NCBI RefSeq assembly: GCF_007290395.2
Contig: NZ_CP041656.2
Span: forward strand, 496,001-560,000
Length of the DNA stretch: 64,000 bases
From: Bradyrhizobium cosmicum
GTDB lineage: Bacteria; Pseudomonadota; Alphaproteobacteria; Rhizobiales; Xanthobacteraceae
Reading direction: 5' to 3'
How positions within the stretch are numbered: position 1 is the stretch's first letter; every line of letters begins with the position of its first letter. Shown piece by piece: positions 29,351-37,986 of the stretch. Both the position numbers and the translations under genes were made by a program. The notes beneath the pieces were generated by a model. That model was not told the origin of the DNA. It saw only the letters and a program-made list of their open reading frames with translations, and made no database searches.

Positions 29351-31384
29351 ATGTCCGCCAAGTCGAAGCCGAACAAATGGAAGCTGCTCACCTTGCGTTT
29401 TCGTGCAAAAATCATCCTCGGTTTCGTGGCGGTGCTGGCCATCCTCGCTGTCAGCATGGCTTTCGCCTATTTCGGCTTCGAGCGAATCGCCGGCGCCGTG
29501 GCCTCCTACCGCACCAGCGTGGCCGAAGCTGACCTCGCGCGGACGGTCGATCGCGATCTGATCGCTTACCAGGGGCTGGCCCGGGCCTACACACTTACCG
29601 GTGCGGTCGATGACGAGACCGCGGCCAAGGCGGCCGAAGAGAATCTGAAGGGCGCGATCGCCAAGTCGATGGCCGCGACCACCGGCGCCGCGCGCCGCGA
29701 GCAGGTCGGCAAGCTCGAGGCCGAGTTCCAGCGCTTCACGAAGGTGTTCAGCGAGATCATCACGCTGACGCGCGAGAACAACAAGATCGCGACCGACGAG
29801 CTCAATAGCGTCGGCAACAAGATCCGCTTCAAGTTTGACGATCTCGCCGATACCGCGGCCCTGGCCGGCCTGAACTCGGTTCAGACCACGGCCAAGGACG
29901 TCACCTCGCAATATCTGGCGGTCTCCACCTCGGTGAGCGCCTTTGTCGCCAAGCCGGAGCCGAAGACCGCCGACGGCGTGATCGCCCGCATCAAGTTCCT
30001 GGAGACCCTGCTGGTCTCGATCTATGCCAACGACCAGAAGATCAGCGACCGCGTCACCGAGATTGGCAATCTCCTGAAGCAGTACCGCACCTCCTTCTCG
30101 AAGCTGACCGAGAACGTGAAGGTCATCGTCAAGTCGAATGGCGAGATGACCAAGACGGCCGCGTCTATCCTGAAACTCTCGGCCGAGCTGCGGTCGGACC
30201 TGACCGCCGATCAGCAGCGCATCGAAGCGAGCGCCAACGCCACCATCGTCGACACCGAGCAGCTGATGTTGATGCTGGCGTTGGGCGGCCTCGCCGTTGG
30301 CGCGGTGCTGGCTCTGATGCTCGGCAATGGCATCTCGCGTCCGATGATCGCGATGTGCAAGGCGATGCGCGAGCTGGCCTCGGGCAACTTCGATGTCGTG
30401 CTGCCGGGTTTGGGGCGCAGGGACGAGATCGGCGAGATGGCCGGTGCGGTCGAGGAGTTCAAGGTTCAGGCGGTGGCCAAGGCGGAGCGCGACGCTGCCG
30501 CCAGCGAAGCCCAGAACAAGGCGCAGGAGGCCGCACGTCGCTCCGAGCTGATCCGCTTTGCCGATGATTTCGAGAGCGCCGTCGGTGCCATCGTCTCCAA
30601 CGTCTCGGCGTCGGCCGTTCAGCTCGAATCGGCCGCGTCCACGCTGACCCGCACCGCCGAGACCACGCAGAGCCTGTCGAGCCAAGTCGCTGACGTGTCC
30701 GAACAGGCTTCTTCGAACATGCAGTCGGTTGCGACCGCGACCGAAGAGCTCTCGGCCTCGGTCGAGGAGATCGGCCGCCAGGTTCGCGACTCCAGCCGCA
30801 TCGCCGAAGCCGCCGTGGTGCAGGCCAAGGAGACCGATGGCCGCATCGGCAAGCTCTCGCACGCCGCCCAGCAGATCGGCGAAGTCGTCAAGCTCATCAC
30901 CGCGATTGCCGAGCAGACCAATCTTCTCGCGCTCAACGCCACCATCGAGGCGGCGCGCGCAGGCGAAGCCGGCCGCGGCTTCGCTGTGGTCGCAAGCGAA
31001 GTGAAGTCACTGGCGAGCCAGACCGCGAAGGCCACCGACGAGATTTCCTCGCACATCACCGGCATGCAGGGTGCCACCGCCGAATCGGTCGCCGCGATCA
31101 AGGAGATCGGCGCGACCATCGGCCAGATCTCGTCGATCTCGACCTCGATCGCCAGCGCTGTCGAGCAGCAGGGTGCGGCGACGCAGGAGATCGCGCGGAG
31201 TGTCCAGACCGTCGCGCAGGGTACCCAGACCGCGGCCACCGACATCGGCCAGGTCAACCGCGGCGCCGCCGAGACCGGCTCGGCCTCGGAGGAGGTCCTG
31301 AACTCGGCCAAAACCCTCTCCAGCGAGAGCACGCGCTTGCGTGCCGAGCTCGATCGCTTCATGGGCACGATTCGGGCGGCGTGA
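29351..31384 (+). CDS. Methyl-accepting chemotaxis protein 2
   Basis: The 677-residue receptor has the same layout as its upstream neighbour: an N-terminal membrane segment (about 20-42), a periplasmic helical bundle, a second membrane segment near 305-325, then HAMP and signalling domains. The sensor has its own sequence (for example [22 protein letters not shown]), while the cytoplasmic half is nearly identical to that of copy 1. It ends TIRAA, again without a CheR pentapeptide. The pair probably feeds the same array with different stimuli. Confidence 0.94.
   Translation: MSAKSKPNKWKLLTLRFRAKIILGFVAVLAILAVSMAFAYFGFERIAGAVASYRTSVAEADLARTVDRDLIAYQGLARAYTLTGAVDDETAAKAAEENLKGAIAKSMAATTGAARREQVGKLEAEFQRFTKVFSEIITLTRENNKIATDELNSVGNKIRFKFDDLADTAALAGLNSVQTTAKDVTSQYLAVSTSVSAFVAKPEPKTADGVIARIKFLETLLVSIYANDQKISDRVTEIGNLLKQYRTSFSKLTENVKVIVKSNGEMTKTAASILKLSAELRSDLTADQQRIEASANATIVDTEQLMLMLALGGLAVGAVLALMLGNGISRPMIAMCKAMRELASGNFDVVLPGLGRRDEIGEMAGAVEEFKVQAVAKAERDAAASEAQNKAQEAARRSELIRFADDFESAVGAIVSNVSASAVQLESAASTLTRTAETTQSLSSQVADVSEQASSNMQSVATATEELSASVEEIGRQVRDSSRIAEAAVVQAKETDGRIGKLSHAAQQIGEVVKLITAIAEQTNLLALNATIEAARAGEAGRGFAVVASEVKSLASQTAKATDEISSHITGMQGATAESVAAIKEIGATIGQISSISTSIASAVEQQGAATQEIARSVQTVAQGTQTAATDIGQVNRGAAETGSASEEVLNSAKTLSSESTRLRAELDRFMGTIRAA
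30331..31335 (+). repeat. Long direct repeat, copy 2 (chemoreceptor HAMP and signalling part)
   Basis: This is the partner of 28101-29105. It begins at GGCATCTCGCG within the HAMP region and stops near the last 15 codons. Both genes remain intact, so the repeat is a substrate for recombination that could fuse or delete one sensor. Confidence 0.9.
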
Positions 31385-31398
31385 GGCTCAGCCGAGGC

Positions 31399-31785
31399 TC
31401 ATTCCCTCCCGAAGGCCCGTTTCAGCTCCGTTTTCGCCCGTTCCAGCCGCGTGCGCTGCGCCTTTGGCAGCGTCTTGCCCGCGCGGTTGATGTAAAAGGT
31501 CAGCATCGACAGCGCCGAGCGGTAGGCGCCGGTCTTGCGGCGTGAGCTGCGCTCGGCCGAGCGCTTGAGCGAGGCGGCGATCTTCCTCGCGCTGGTCAGC
31601 TTGAACACACCTTGCTTGAGGTCGAGCGCGTCGCTCTCCTTTGTCACGCGCTGCGACCAGCGCTTTGGCGCATCACGCTTCGCGCTCTTGCGGGTCGTCG
31701 TGCTGCGACCCGTGCTTGTCGTACGGCGCGCTGTCTTTTGCCCGCCCCGCTTTTTCGAATGTGTCGTCTTTCTGACATGAGCCAT
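31399..31785 (-). CDS. DUF3175 basic protein
   Basis: The 128-residue product is very rich in Lys and Arg, with a low-complexity N-terminus (KKRGGQKTARRTTSTGRSTT) and a conserved core RWSQRVTKESDALDLKQGVF ... LKRSAERSSRRK ... SMLTFYINRAGKTL. This core is typical of DUF3175 proteins. The charge suggests nucleic acid binding, but the function is unknown. It is convergent with the second chemoreceptor gene. Confidence 0.82.
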   Translation of the reverse strand: MAHVRKTTHSKKRGGQKTARRTTSTGRSTTTRKSAKRDAPKRWSQRVTKESDALDLKQGVFKLTSARKIAASLKRSAERSSRRKTGAYRSALSMLTFYINRAGKTLPKAQRTRLERAKTELKRAFGRE

Positions 31786-31967
31786 GCGTCAACTCCTTGC
31801 GGCTCCATGGAAAACAGGCCGCCTCCCGCGCCGTTCCTGCGGGAACCTGCCCTTGCCGCAGACGTTGTCGCAGGTGGCAGGCGGAATGCCGCACCCGCGT
31901 GATTGGAACAACCCCGTCCACGTGATGTGAAGCGGGGCCGCTTTCATTTGGTCAAACCCAAAACGTG

Positions 31968-33455
31968 ATGGAATTGCAGCAAAGCCCGGCGCTGAACTAT
32001 GGATCTGACGTCTCGATGGCGGCTGCGGCCGATCGCGTCATCGAGACCAGCATTCCTGCGCGGCTCGATGCGCTGCCGTGGAGCGGCTTTCACACCCGCG
32101 TCGTGCTGGCGCTTGGCATCACCTGGATTCTCGACGGGCTCGAGGTGACGCTGGCCGGCGCACTTTCGGGTGCGCTCAAGCAGAGCCCTTCGCTGCACTT
32201 CTCCAATCTGGATCTCGGTATCGCCAACTCCGCCTATCTTGCGGGTGCGGTGCTCGGTGCACTCGGCTTTGGCTGGCTCACCGACCGCATCGGCCGCAAG
32301 AAGTTGTTCTTTATCACCCTCGCGCTGTATCTGTCAGCGACGGCCGCGACGGCGTTCTCCTGGAATGTCGCGAGCTACGCGCTGTTCCGTTTCCTCACCG
32401 GCGCCGGCATCGGCGGTGAATACACCGCGATCAACTCGACGATCCAGGAACTGGTGCCGGCGCGCTATCGCGGTTGGACCGATCTGGTCATCAACGGCAG
32501 CTTCTGGATCGGCGCGGCGATGGGTGCGGTGGCGGCGATCGTGCTGCTCGATCCCGGCGTGATCGATCCCGATCTCGGTTGGCGGCTGGCCTATCTCATC
32601 GGCGCGAGCATCGGCCTCGTCGTGCTGCTGATGCGGATGTGGATTCCGGAAAGTCCGCGCTGGCTGATGATCCACGGCCATCCCGATCAGGCGCACAAGA
32701 TCGTCGACGAGATCGAACGCTCGGTGATCGGGCACGACCAGGATGCCGACGAAAGCCGCTTCGCCAAGATCCGCTTGAAGATGCGCGACCATACGCCGAT
32801 CAGGGAGGTCGTGCACACACTGTTCTCAACCTATCGCAAGCGTGCGCTGGTCGGCCTCGTGCTGATGAGCGCGCAGGCGTTCTTCTACAACGCGATCTTC
32901 TTTACGTTCGCGCTGGTGCTGACTGACTTCTACGGTATCAGCGCCGATCATGTCGGCTGGTATCTGCTCCCCTTTGCGGCCGGAAATTTCCTCGGGCCGC
33001 TGCTGCTCGGCCGGCTGTTCGATACGCTCGGCCGCCGCGTCATGATCATGTTCACCTATGGCGCGTCGGGCCTGCTGCTGGCGCTGTCGGGCTATCTGTT
33101 CTCGATCGGCGCGCTGAGCGCGCAAGGGCAGACCATCGCGTGGATGGTGATCTTCTTCTTTGCGTCGCCCGCCGCGAGCGCGGCCTATCTCACCGTCAGC
33201 GAGACCTTCCCTCTGGAAGTTCGCGCGCTGGCGATCGCGGTGTTCTATGCGGTCGGCACCGGCATCGGCGGTGTCGCGGGGCCCGCGCTGTTTGGCGTAC
33301 TGATCGACACGGGATCACGCACCAGCGTGTTCGCCGGCTATTTGCTGGGGGCATTTTTGATGATCGCGGCCGCGATCGTGGCGTGGCGGTATGCCGTCGC
33401 GGCGGAGCGAAAATCGCTCGAACAAATCGCGCGGCCGCTCGCCTTTATGGAGTAA
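31968..33455 (+). CDS. MFS transporter (sugar/aromatic acid porter type)
   Basis: The 495-residue product has about twelve membrane segments and the MFS loop motif GWLTDRIGRKKLFF between segments 2 and 3. It also has RFLTGAGIGGEYTAINSTIQELVPARYRG near segment 4 and PESPRWLMIHG before the central loop, as in sugar and aromatic-acid porters. Substrate is not determined. Its stop is five bases before otsB, which suggests one transcript with the trehalose genes; sugar transport is therefore an attractive but unproven idea. ATG 31968 is preferred over the adjoining GTG. Confidence 0.9.
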   Translation: MELQQSPALNYGSDVSMAAAADRVIETSIPARLDALPWSGFHTRVVLALGITWILDGLEVTLAGALSGALKQSPSLHFSNLDLGIANSAYLAGAVLGALGFGWLTDRIGRKKLFFITLALYLSATAATAFSWNVASYALFRFLTGAGIGGEYTAINSTIQELVPARYRGWTDLVINGSFWIGAAMGAVAAIVLLDPGVIDPDLGWRLAYLIGASIGLVVLLMRMWIPESPRWLMIHGHPDQAHKIVDEIERSVIGHDQDADESRFAKIRLKMRDHTPIREVVHTLFSTYRKRALVGLVLMSAQAFFYNAIFFTFALVLTDFYGISADHVGWYLLPFAAGNFLGPLLLGRLFDTLGRRVMIMFTYGASGLLLALSGYLFSIGALSAQGQTIAWMVIFFFASPAASAAYLTVSETFPLEVRALAIAVFYAVGTGIGGVAGPALFGVLIDTGSRTSVFAGYLLGAFLMIAAAIVAWRYAVAAERKSLEQIARPLAFME

Positions 33456-33459
33456 GCTC

Positions 33460-34290
33460 ATGAAATCGGAACTGGCGGAAATGCCGATGGTCGACCAACA
33501 AGCCGGGCGCAACGACAATGACAGGCCGGAATCGGTGCCGGTGCCGCATGCGCTGGTCCCGCATCTCCGCGAGACCGCGATCCTGCTCGATATCGACGGC
33601 ACCCTGCTCGACCTGATGCCGACGCCGCGCGAGGTGTGGGTGCCGCCGGGCCTGTCGGAGACGTTGAGCCGGCTGACCGAACGCACGTCCGGCGCGCTGG
33701 CGATGGTCAGTGGCCGCTCGCTCAACGACATCGACCTGATCTTCGCGCCCGAGGTGTTTCGCGCGGTCGCAGGTCACGGCGCGGAGATGCGCCTGTCGGT
33801 GGGCAACGAGGCCGATGCGGTGAACGCGCCGCCGATGGACAAGGAGTTGAAGCGACGGCTCGCTGCGGTCGCAAAGCTCAGCCCCGGGATCCTGCTCGAG
33901 GACAAGGGCTATTCGCTGGCGCTGCACTATCGCCTCGCGCCGCATGCGGAGAAGGCGATCTACGAAGCGGTCTCGCTGATACGCGCCGATCTGCCCAATG
34001 CGCCGATCGAGGTGCTGCCCGGCAAGTTCGTCTGCGAGATCAAGCATTCCGGATTCACCAAGGCGACCGGCGTGCGCGAATTGATGAAGCACGAGCCGTT
34101 CAGGGGACGCCGGCCTATCTTCATCGGCGACGACGTCACCGATGAAACCGTGTTCGCGATCATGCCTGACATGAACGGCCTCTCCTTCTCGGTCGGCCGC
34201 CGCGCCATCGGCGTCAATGGCCACTTCGATGCGCCGAGCGATGTGCGCGCGTTCCTGGCACGTCTGCTCGACGACACAAGGTTGGAATAA
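33460..34290 (+). CDS. otsB: Trehalose-6-phosphate phosphatase
   Basis: The 276-residue product is a HAD-family phosphatase. It has AILLDIDGTLLDLMPTP with the nucleophile and acid Asp pair, MVSGRSLNDID, and the late motif FIGDDVTDETVF. It removes phosphate from trehalose 6-phosphate made by OtsA, encoded 237 bases downstream. Trehalose protects against osmotic and drying stress. The start is ATG 33460, right after the transporter stop. Confidence 0.95.
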   Translation: MKSELAEMPMVDQQAGRNDNDRPESVPVPHALVPHLRETAILLDIDGTLLDLMPTPREVWVPPGLSETLSRLTERTSGALAMVSGRSLNDIDLIFAPEVFRAVAGHGAEMRLSVGNEADAVNAPPMDKELKRRLAAVAKLSPGILLEDKGYSLALHYRLAPHAEKAIYEAVSLIRADLPNAPIEVLPGKFVCEIKHSGFTKATGVRELMKHEPFRGRRPIFIGDDVTDETVFAIMPDMNGLSFSVGRRAIGVNGHFDAPSDVRAFLARLLDDTRLE

Positions 34291-34527
34291 GGCGTCGTCA
34301 CAGCGGAGCCACATTGTCGTTCACGAAAGTTCCTGCGAACGCGCAATTCATGTTGTGCATCCCGGCGAGAAAGCCGCCTTTGTCGAGCGATATCGCCGGG
34401 TTCCCTCGATGGAAAACTGGTTCCAACGCGCATGCCTGATTTTGGTTTCAATCGGTAGAAATGATGACAGGAACCATATTGATGAACGGCAGTTAAATGG
34501 GGTGGAATGAACAGGAGGGGACGACCT

Positions 34528-35991
34528 GTGAACTTGATCGTCGTTTCAAATCGAGTTGCGCGCGGTAAACCCAACGAGCCGATGACGGGCGGCCTCGCTG
34601 CGGCCTTGCTTCCCGTCGTGGAAAATTCAGGTGCGATCTGGGTGGGTTCCTCCGGCCGCGTACGCGACGGCCACCAGAAGGAGCCGTTCGCCGAAATCGA
34701 AGCGCTTGGCTCGGGCGCGATCGCGACGCTGGATCTGCCGGCGGCGCATTACGGCGGCTATTATGAAGGCTTCGCCAATTCGGCACTATGGCCGGCGCTG
34801 CACTCGCGCAGCGATCTGATCCGCGTCTCGCGCGACGACTATGTCAGCTATCGCGAGGTCAACGCGTTCATGGCGCGCGCCTTGATGCGCTTCCGGAAAG
34901 ACCAGACCGCGTTCTGGGTGCAGGACTATCATTTCCTGGCGCTCGGCGCGGAGTTGCGCGATCTCGGCGTCGATGATCCGATCGGCTTTTTCCTGCATAC
35001 GCCCTGGCCCGTGGCTACGGTGATGCAGGGCGTGCCCAATCATCGCGAGCTGGTCACGGCGATGCTGGCTTATGATCTCCTCGGTTTCCAGACCGGCGAG
35101 GATTGCCAGAATTTTCTCGGCTATGCCGGCGGCGAACTTGGTCTTACCGTCGACGATGGCGTCGTCATCTCGCAAAACGGCCGCACCCGTTGCGAAGTCT
35201 TCCCGATCGGCATCGATGCCGAGAAGTTTGCGCAATATGCCGCGAAGTCGGCCTCGCATCCCGACGTGTCGCGGTTGCGCCGCAGCCTCAACGGCGAGCG
35301 GCTCGCGATCGGCGTCGACCGGCTCGATTATTCCAAGGGCCTCGTCAACCGTATCAGTGCGTTCGACCGGCTCTGGACCGAGCATCCGCAGTTTGCGCGC
35401 AGCATCTCGCTGCTCCAGATCGCCAACCCGTCGCGAGGCGCGATCGAGGCTTATGGCAATCTGCAGAACGACGTCGCCCGGCTCGTCAGCGACGTCAACG
35501 GCCGCCACGGCGAAGTCGACTGGACGCCGATCCGCTACCTCAACAAGGGTTTCAGCCAGGCCGTGCTCGCGGGCCTTTACCGCACCGCGCAGATCGGCGT
35601 GGTGACCCCGCTGCATGACGGCATGAACCTCGTCGCCAAGGAATATGTCGCCGCACAGAACCCGGCCGATCCCGGCGTGCTGGTTCTGTCGAAGTTCGCG
35701 GGGGCCGCGAACGAGCTCGATACTGCACTACTGGTCAATCCGCACGACATCGACGGCATGGCCCGCGCGATCGCTGTCGCCGCCGCGATGCCGCTGACCG
35801 AGCGCAAGATGCGCTGGGAAGTGATGATGAACAAGTTGCGCGGCCATACCATCCAGCAATGGTCGGCGGATTTCGTTGCGGAGCTGGAGAAGTGCCGGAC
35901 CGAGAAGCACGCAGTAGCTCCGTTGGCCGCCCAGCCGCCGCAAGCACTGCGCTGGCTGAAGTCGGCGATTTCGGGTGTGCGGTTGATCTAG
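34528..35991 (+). CDS. otsA: Alpha,alpha-trehalose-phosphate synthase
   Basis: The 487-residue GT20 enzyme joins glucose from UDP-glucose to glucose 6-phosphate. It has VVSNRVARG and the GG loop at the N-terminus, VQDYHFLALGAELR, GVDRLDYSKGLVNRISAFDRL and TPLHDGMNLVAKEYVAAQ, all hallmark GT20 motifs. The GTG at 34528 is chosen because AGGAGGGG lies eight bases upstream and the family starts right at NLIVVSNR; an ATG at 34507 is in frame but overlaps that site. Confidence 0.96.
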   Translation: MNLIVVSNRVARGKPNEPMTGGLAAALLPVVENSGAIWVGSSGRVRDGHQKEPFAEIEALGSGAIATLDLPAAHYGGYYEGFANSALWPALHSRSDLIRVSRDDYVSYREVNAFMARALMRFRKDQTAFWVQDYHFLALGAELRDLGVDDPIGFFLHTPWPVATVMQGVPNHRELVTAMLAYDLLGFQTGEDCQNFLGYAGGELGLTVDDGVVISQNGRTRCEVFPIGIDAEKFAQYAAKSASHPDVSRLRRSLNGERLAIGVDRLDYSKGLVNRISAFDRLWTEHPQFARSISLLQIANPSRGAIEAYGNLQNDVARLVSDVNGRHGEVDWTPIRYLNKGFSQAVLAGLYRTAQIGVVTPLHDGMNLVAKEYVAAQNPADPGVLVLSKFAGAANELDTALLVNPHDIDGMARAIAVAAAMPLTERKMRWEVMMNKLRGHTIQQWSADFVAELEKCRTEKHAVAPLAAQPPQALRWLKSAISGVRLI

Positions 35992-36040
35992 CCTTCTTCT
36001 TCCTCGCCCCGTTCCTACGGCGCAAGGGAGAGCGAGGTCA

Positions 36041-36385
36041 TCAATAGCAATACGACACGCCGTCCAGGATCGCGCATTGCCGCTTGTTCGGCGCATTCGG
36101 ATCATCCAGCGGCGCCATGCCCTTGCCCTGGCCGACGAACACGCCGGGTCCGACATGCACCGAGCTCTTGTTGCCGATGATCACACTCTGATGCGGCGTC
36201 GAGCTCGAGCGCGTCCCGTCGGGCCAGAGAATGGCATCGCCCGAAAGCATCATCCCGCGCCTTCCGTCGTCGCAGCTGACATCGACGCCCTGTCGGGTGC
36301 AGACCTGCGCCGGCGCGGGCCCGGCGAAGGCGGAGCCAAGAGCTGAAATCAAGCCCACAGCAGCGATGGTGTTAAGGATGGTCAT
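36041..36385 (-). CDS. Small secreted protein, function unknown
   Basis: The 114-residue product has a signal peptide (about 1-26, ending near PAPAQ). The mature part contains paired cysteines (VCTRQGVDVSCDDG, and a C-terminal QCAILDGVSYCY) and a GNKSSVHVGPGVFVGQGKGM stretch. It is small and periplasmic or exported, with probable disulphides. Similar short proteins are common in rhizobia without assigned role. It is convergent with otsA. Confidence 0.7.
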   Translation of the reverse strand: MTILNTIAAVGLISALGSAFAGPAPAQVCTRQGVDVSCDDGRRGMMLSGDAILWPDGTRSSSTPHQSVIIGNKSSVHVGPGVFVGQGKGMAPLDDPNAPNKRQCAILDGVSYCY

Positions 36386-36581
36386 GGCGTCCCCGGTCGT
36401 GATTGATGGCCTTCAGTGAATCGTCGCGCCATACCCGCCCCGGGTTCAGCCAAAGATCGGTTCCGTTGCCCCGACTCGCGTCATATATTGTCCTTAAAAT
36501 ACAATGGCTTGCGGAAAATTCACCCGATTTTCCTGCGATCCCTTGCAAAATCACCGGCGCCCCTTCAAGAGAGGGCGCTCC

Positions 36582-36671
36582 GGAGAGATGGCCGAGTGGC
36601 TTAAGGCGCACGCTTGGAAAGCGTGTGTGCGGGAAACCGTACCGTGGGTTCGAATCCCACTCTCTCCGCCA
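36582..36671 (+). tRNA. tRNA-Ser(GGA)
   Basis: The acceptor GGAGAGA pairs with TCTCTCC and is followed by G and an encoded CCA. The anticodon loop in CGCTTGGAAAGCGTG gives GGA. A long variable arm and the T loop GGTTCGAATCCC are present. At 90 bases including CCA it is of normal length for tRNA-Ser. It marks the change from core-like DNA to the accessory region. Confidence 0.95.
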
Positions 36672-37454
36672 CCCCACCAAAGTCGTCTCGTACTTGGAGC
36701 TGGAGATTAGGCAGGAAACTCGGCCGTTTTCCTGCTTTTCTGCGGGCGGAGATCTCCCGTCCCTCACCCAACAAGGGCCAGAATGAAGCCGGAGAACCGA
36801 ATTTTCTCCGAATCTTAGAACCCGTAAAATTGGTCCAGTACGGCATTTCTCGGAAAATCGACGGCTTCGATGCGCCGCGGTTTGTATCTCTCTCGCTCAC
36901 CCAAAAAGCCCTTCATTCGTAATGACGGGGTCGGGGTTCGAATTCCTCTTGCGGCACCAGCCTTTTCAAGCACTTACCTCCCATTTGCATCTCTGCGGCG
37001 CCGGCATAGGTACGCTGTGGCGTATTTTGTTGGCTACGCGTATTTCTTGCGATGATAGTTTTGATGATGATTCTGCGTTTGATGGTGATAGCGCAGTGGA
37101 TGTTGCCACGTTGGTAACAACGAGTGCTTTACAGAATAATCTGTACGCCTAGTGTACGCGTGATATTTGGACGAAGCGTCCTAATGCATAAACAAACGGC
37201 CCGCCGGATTTCTCCAACGAGCCGTTTGCTGGTCCCGTCAGGTTACTGACGCGGATCGCCACGAGCGAGCGGAGCCGGATCGGACTTGGCAGTTGACCGG
37301 CTCTGCCGCTACGATTGCAAATCGGGGTTGCCGACTCGCCTAGGGACTCTCAGGGAGAAGGGTCCCGGATTCAAGGGATCAAGGGATAGTTCCCCACGAT
37401 TTACCCGGAAGAAAGTGAGCCGGGCGCTGCCCGCTGAATGATCGACAGATAGTT
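36672..37454. other. Island edge region without a clear gene
   Basis: About 780 bases after tRNA-Ser contain no credible protein gene. They hold a tRNA-like relic (36911-36959), then a more AT-rich stretch. TGTACGC is repeated directly at 37142-37148 and 37153-37159. I see no recombinase gene or clear att core duplicated elsewhere in the window. Confidence 0.5.
36911..36959 (+). pseudogene. Degenerate tRNA 3' half, tRNA-Thr(CGT)-like
   Basis: The string has an anticodon-like loop TTCGTAA (CGT), a T-arm-like GGGGTTCGAATTCC and an acceptor 3' strand TTGCGGC followed by A and CCA. The 5' half is absent and the stems contain mismatches. Such relics are often left by integrative elements that duplicate a tRNA 3' end. 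It would not be a working tRNA. Confidence 0.5.
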
Positions 37455-37940
37455 ATGGCCGGATCAGATGCATCGCTGTGGCCCGTAGTCGTCGGTGGGC
37501 TTCTGACATTGGCGGGCACCGCTGCGGGCTCGGTGGTGACGATCATCCGCGAAATTGCGCAACACCGGCGGGATGCGAAGAAACGACGCGCGGACAAGCT
37601 CGAAGAACTGGTTGCGGCCATTTACGAGTTCGACCATTGGCTGGAATGCGAGCGAAATCGCAAGGTGTATGGCGAAGACATCCCGGCGACAATGACGCCG
37701 TTTGCCAAGGTGCAATCCATTTCATCGATCTATTTTCCGCGCTTCTCAAATTTGCTCACTGAGTTGGATGTTGCTGCAAGTGGGTTGGAGGTTTGGATTG
37801 CCAAAGGCGCGCACAAACGTCTCAACAAAGACATCGCTGGTTTGAACGACGGCCAAGCGGAGGCGTACCGGCCATATATGGAGAAGCGCGAGAACTTGCT
37901 TTCAGCGCTCGGAAAGTATGCGCGCGAAGAACTCCAATAG
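37455..37940 (+). CDS. Small membrane-anchored protein, function unknown
   Basis: The 161-residue product has one N-terminal membrane segment (about 8-30) followed by a charged, mostly helical cytoplasmic part with likely coiled-coil character (EIAQHRRDAKKRRADKLEELVAAIYEFDHWLE). No known domain is recognised. It lies between the island edge and the convergent OLD-like gene and may belong to the defence-like group only by position. Confidence 0.6.
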   Translation: MAGSDASLWPVVVGGLLTLAGTAAGSVVTIIREIAQHRRDAKKRRADKLEELVAAIYEFDHWLECERNRKVYGEDIPATMTPFAKVQSISSIYFPRFSNLLTELDVAASGLEVWIAKGAHKRLNKDIAGLNDGQAEAYRPYMEKRENLLSALGKYAREELQ

Positions 37941-37986
37941 CCGAATCCCGGAATTTTCTACGTCGTGCCGGATGCGCCGCGTCCTG

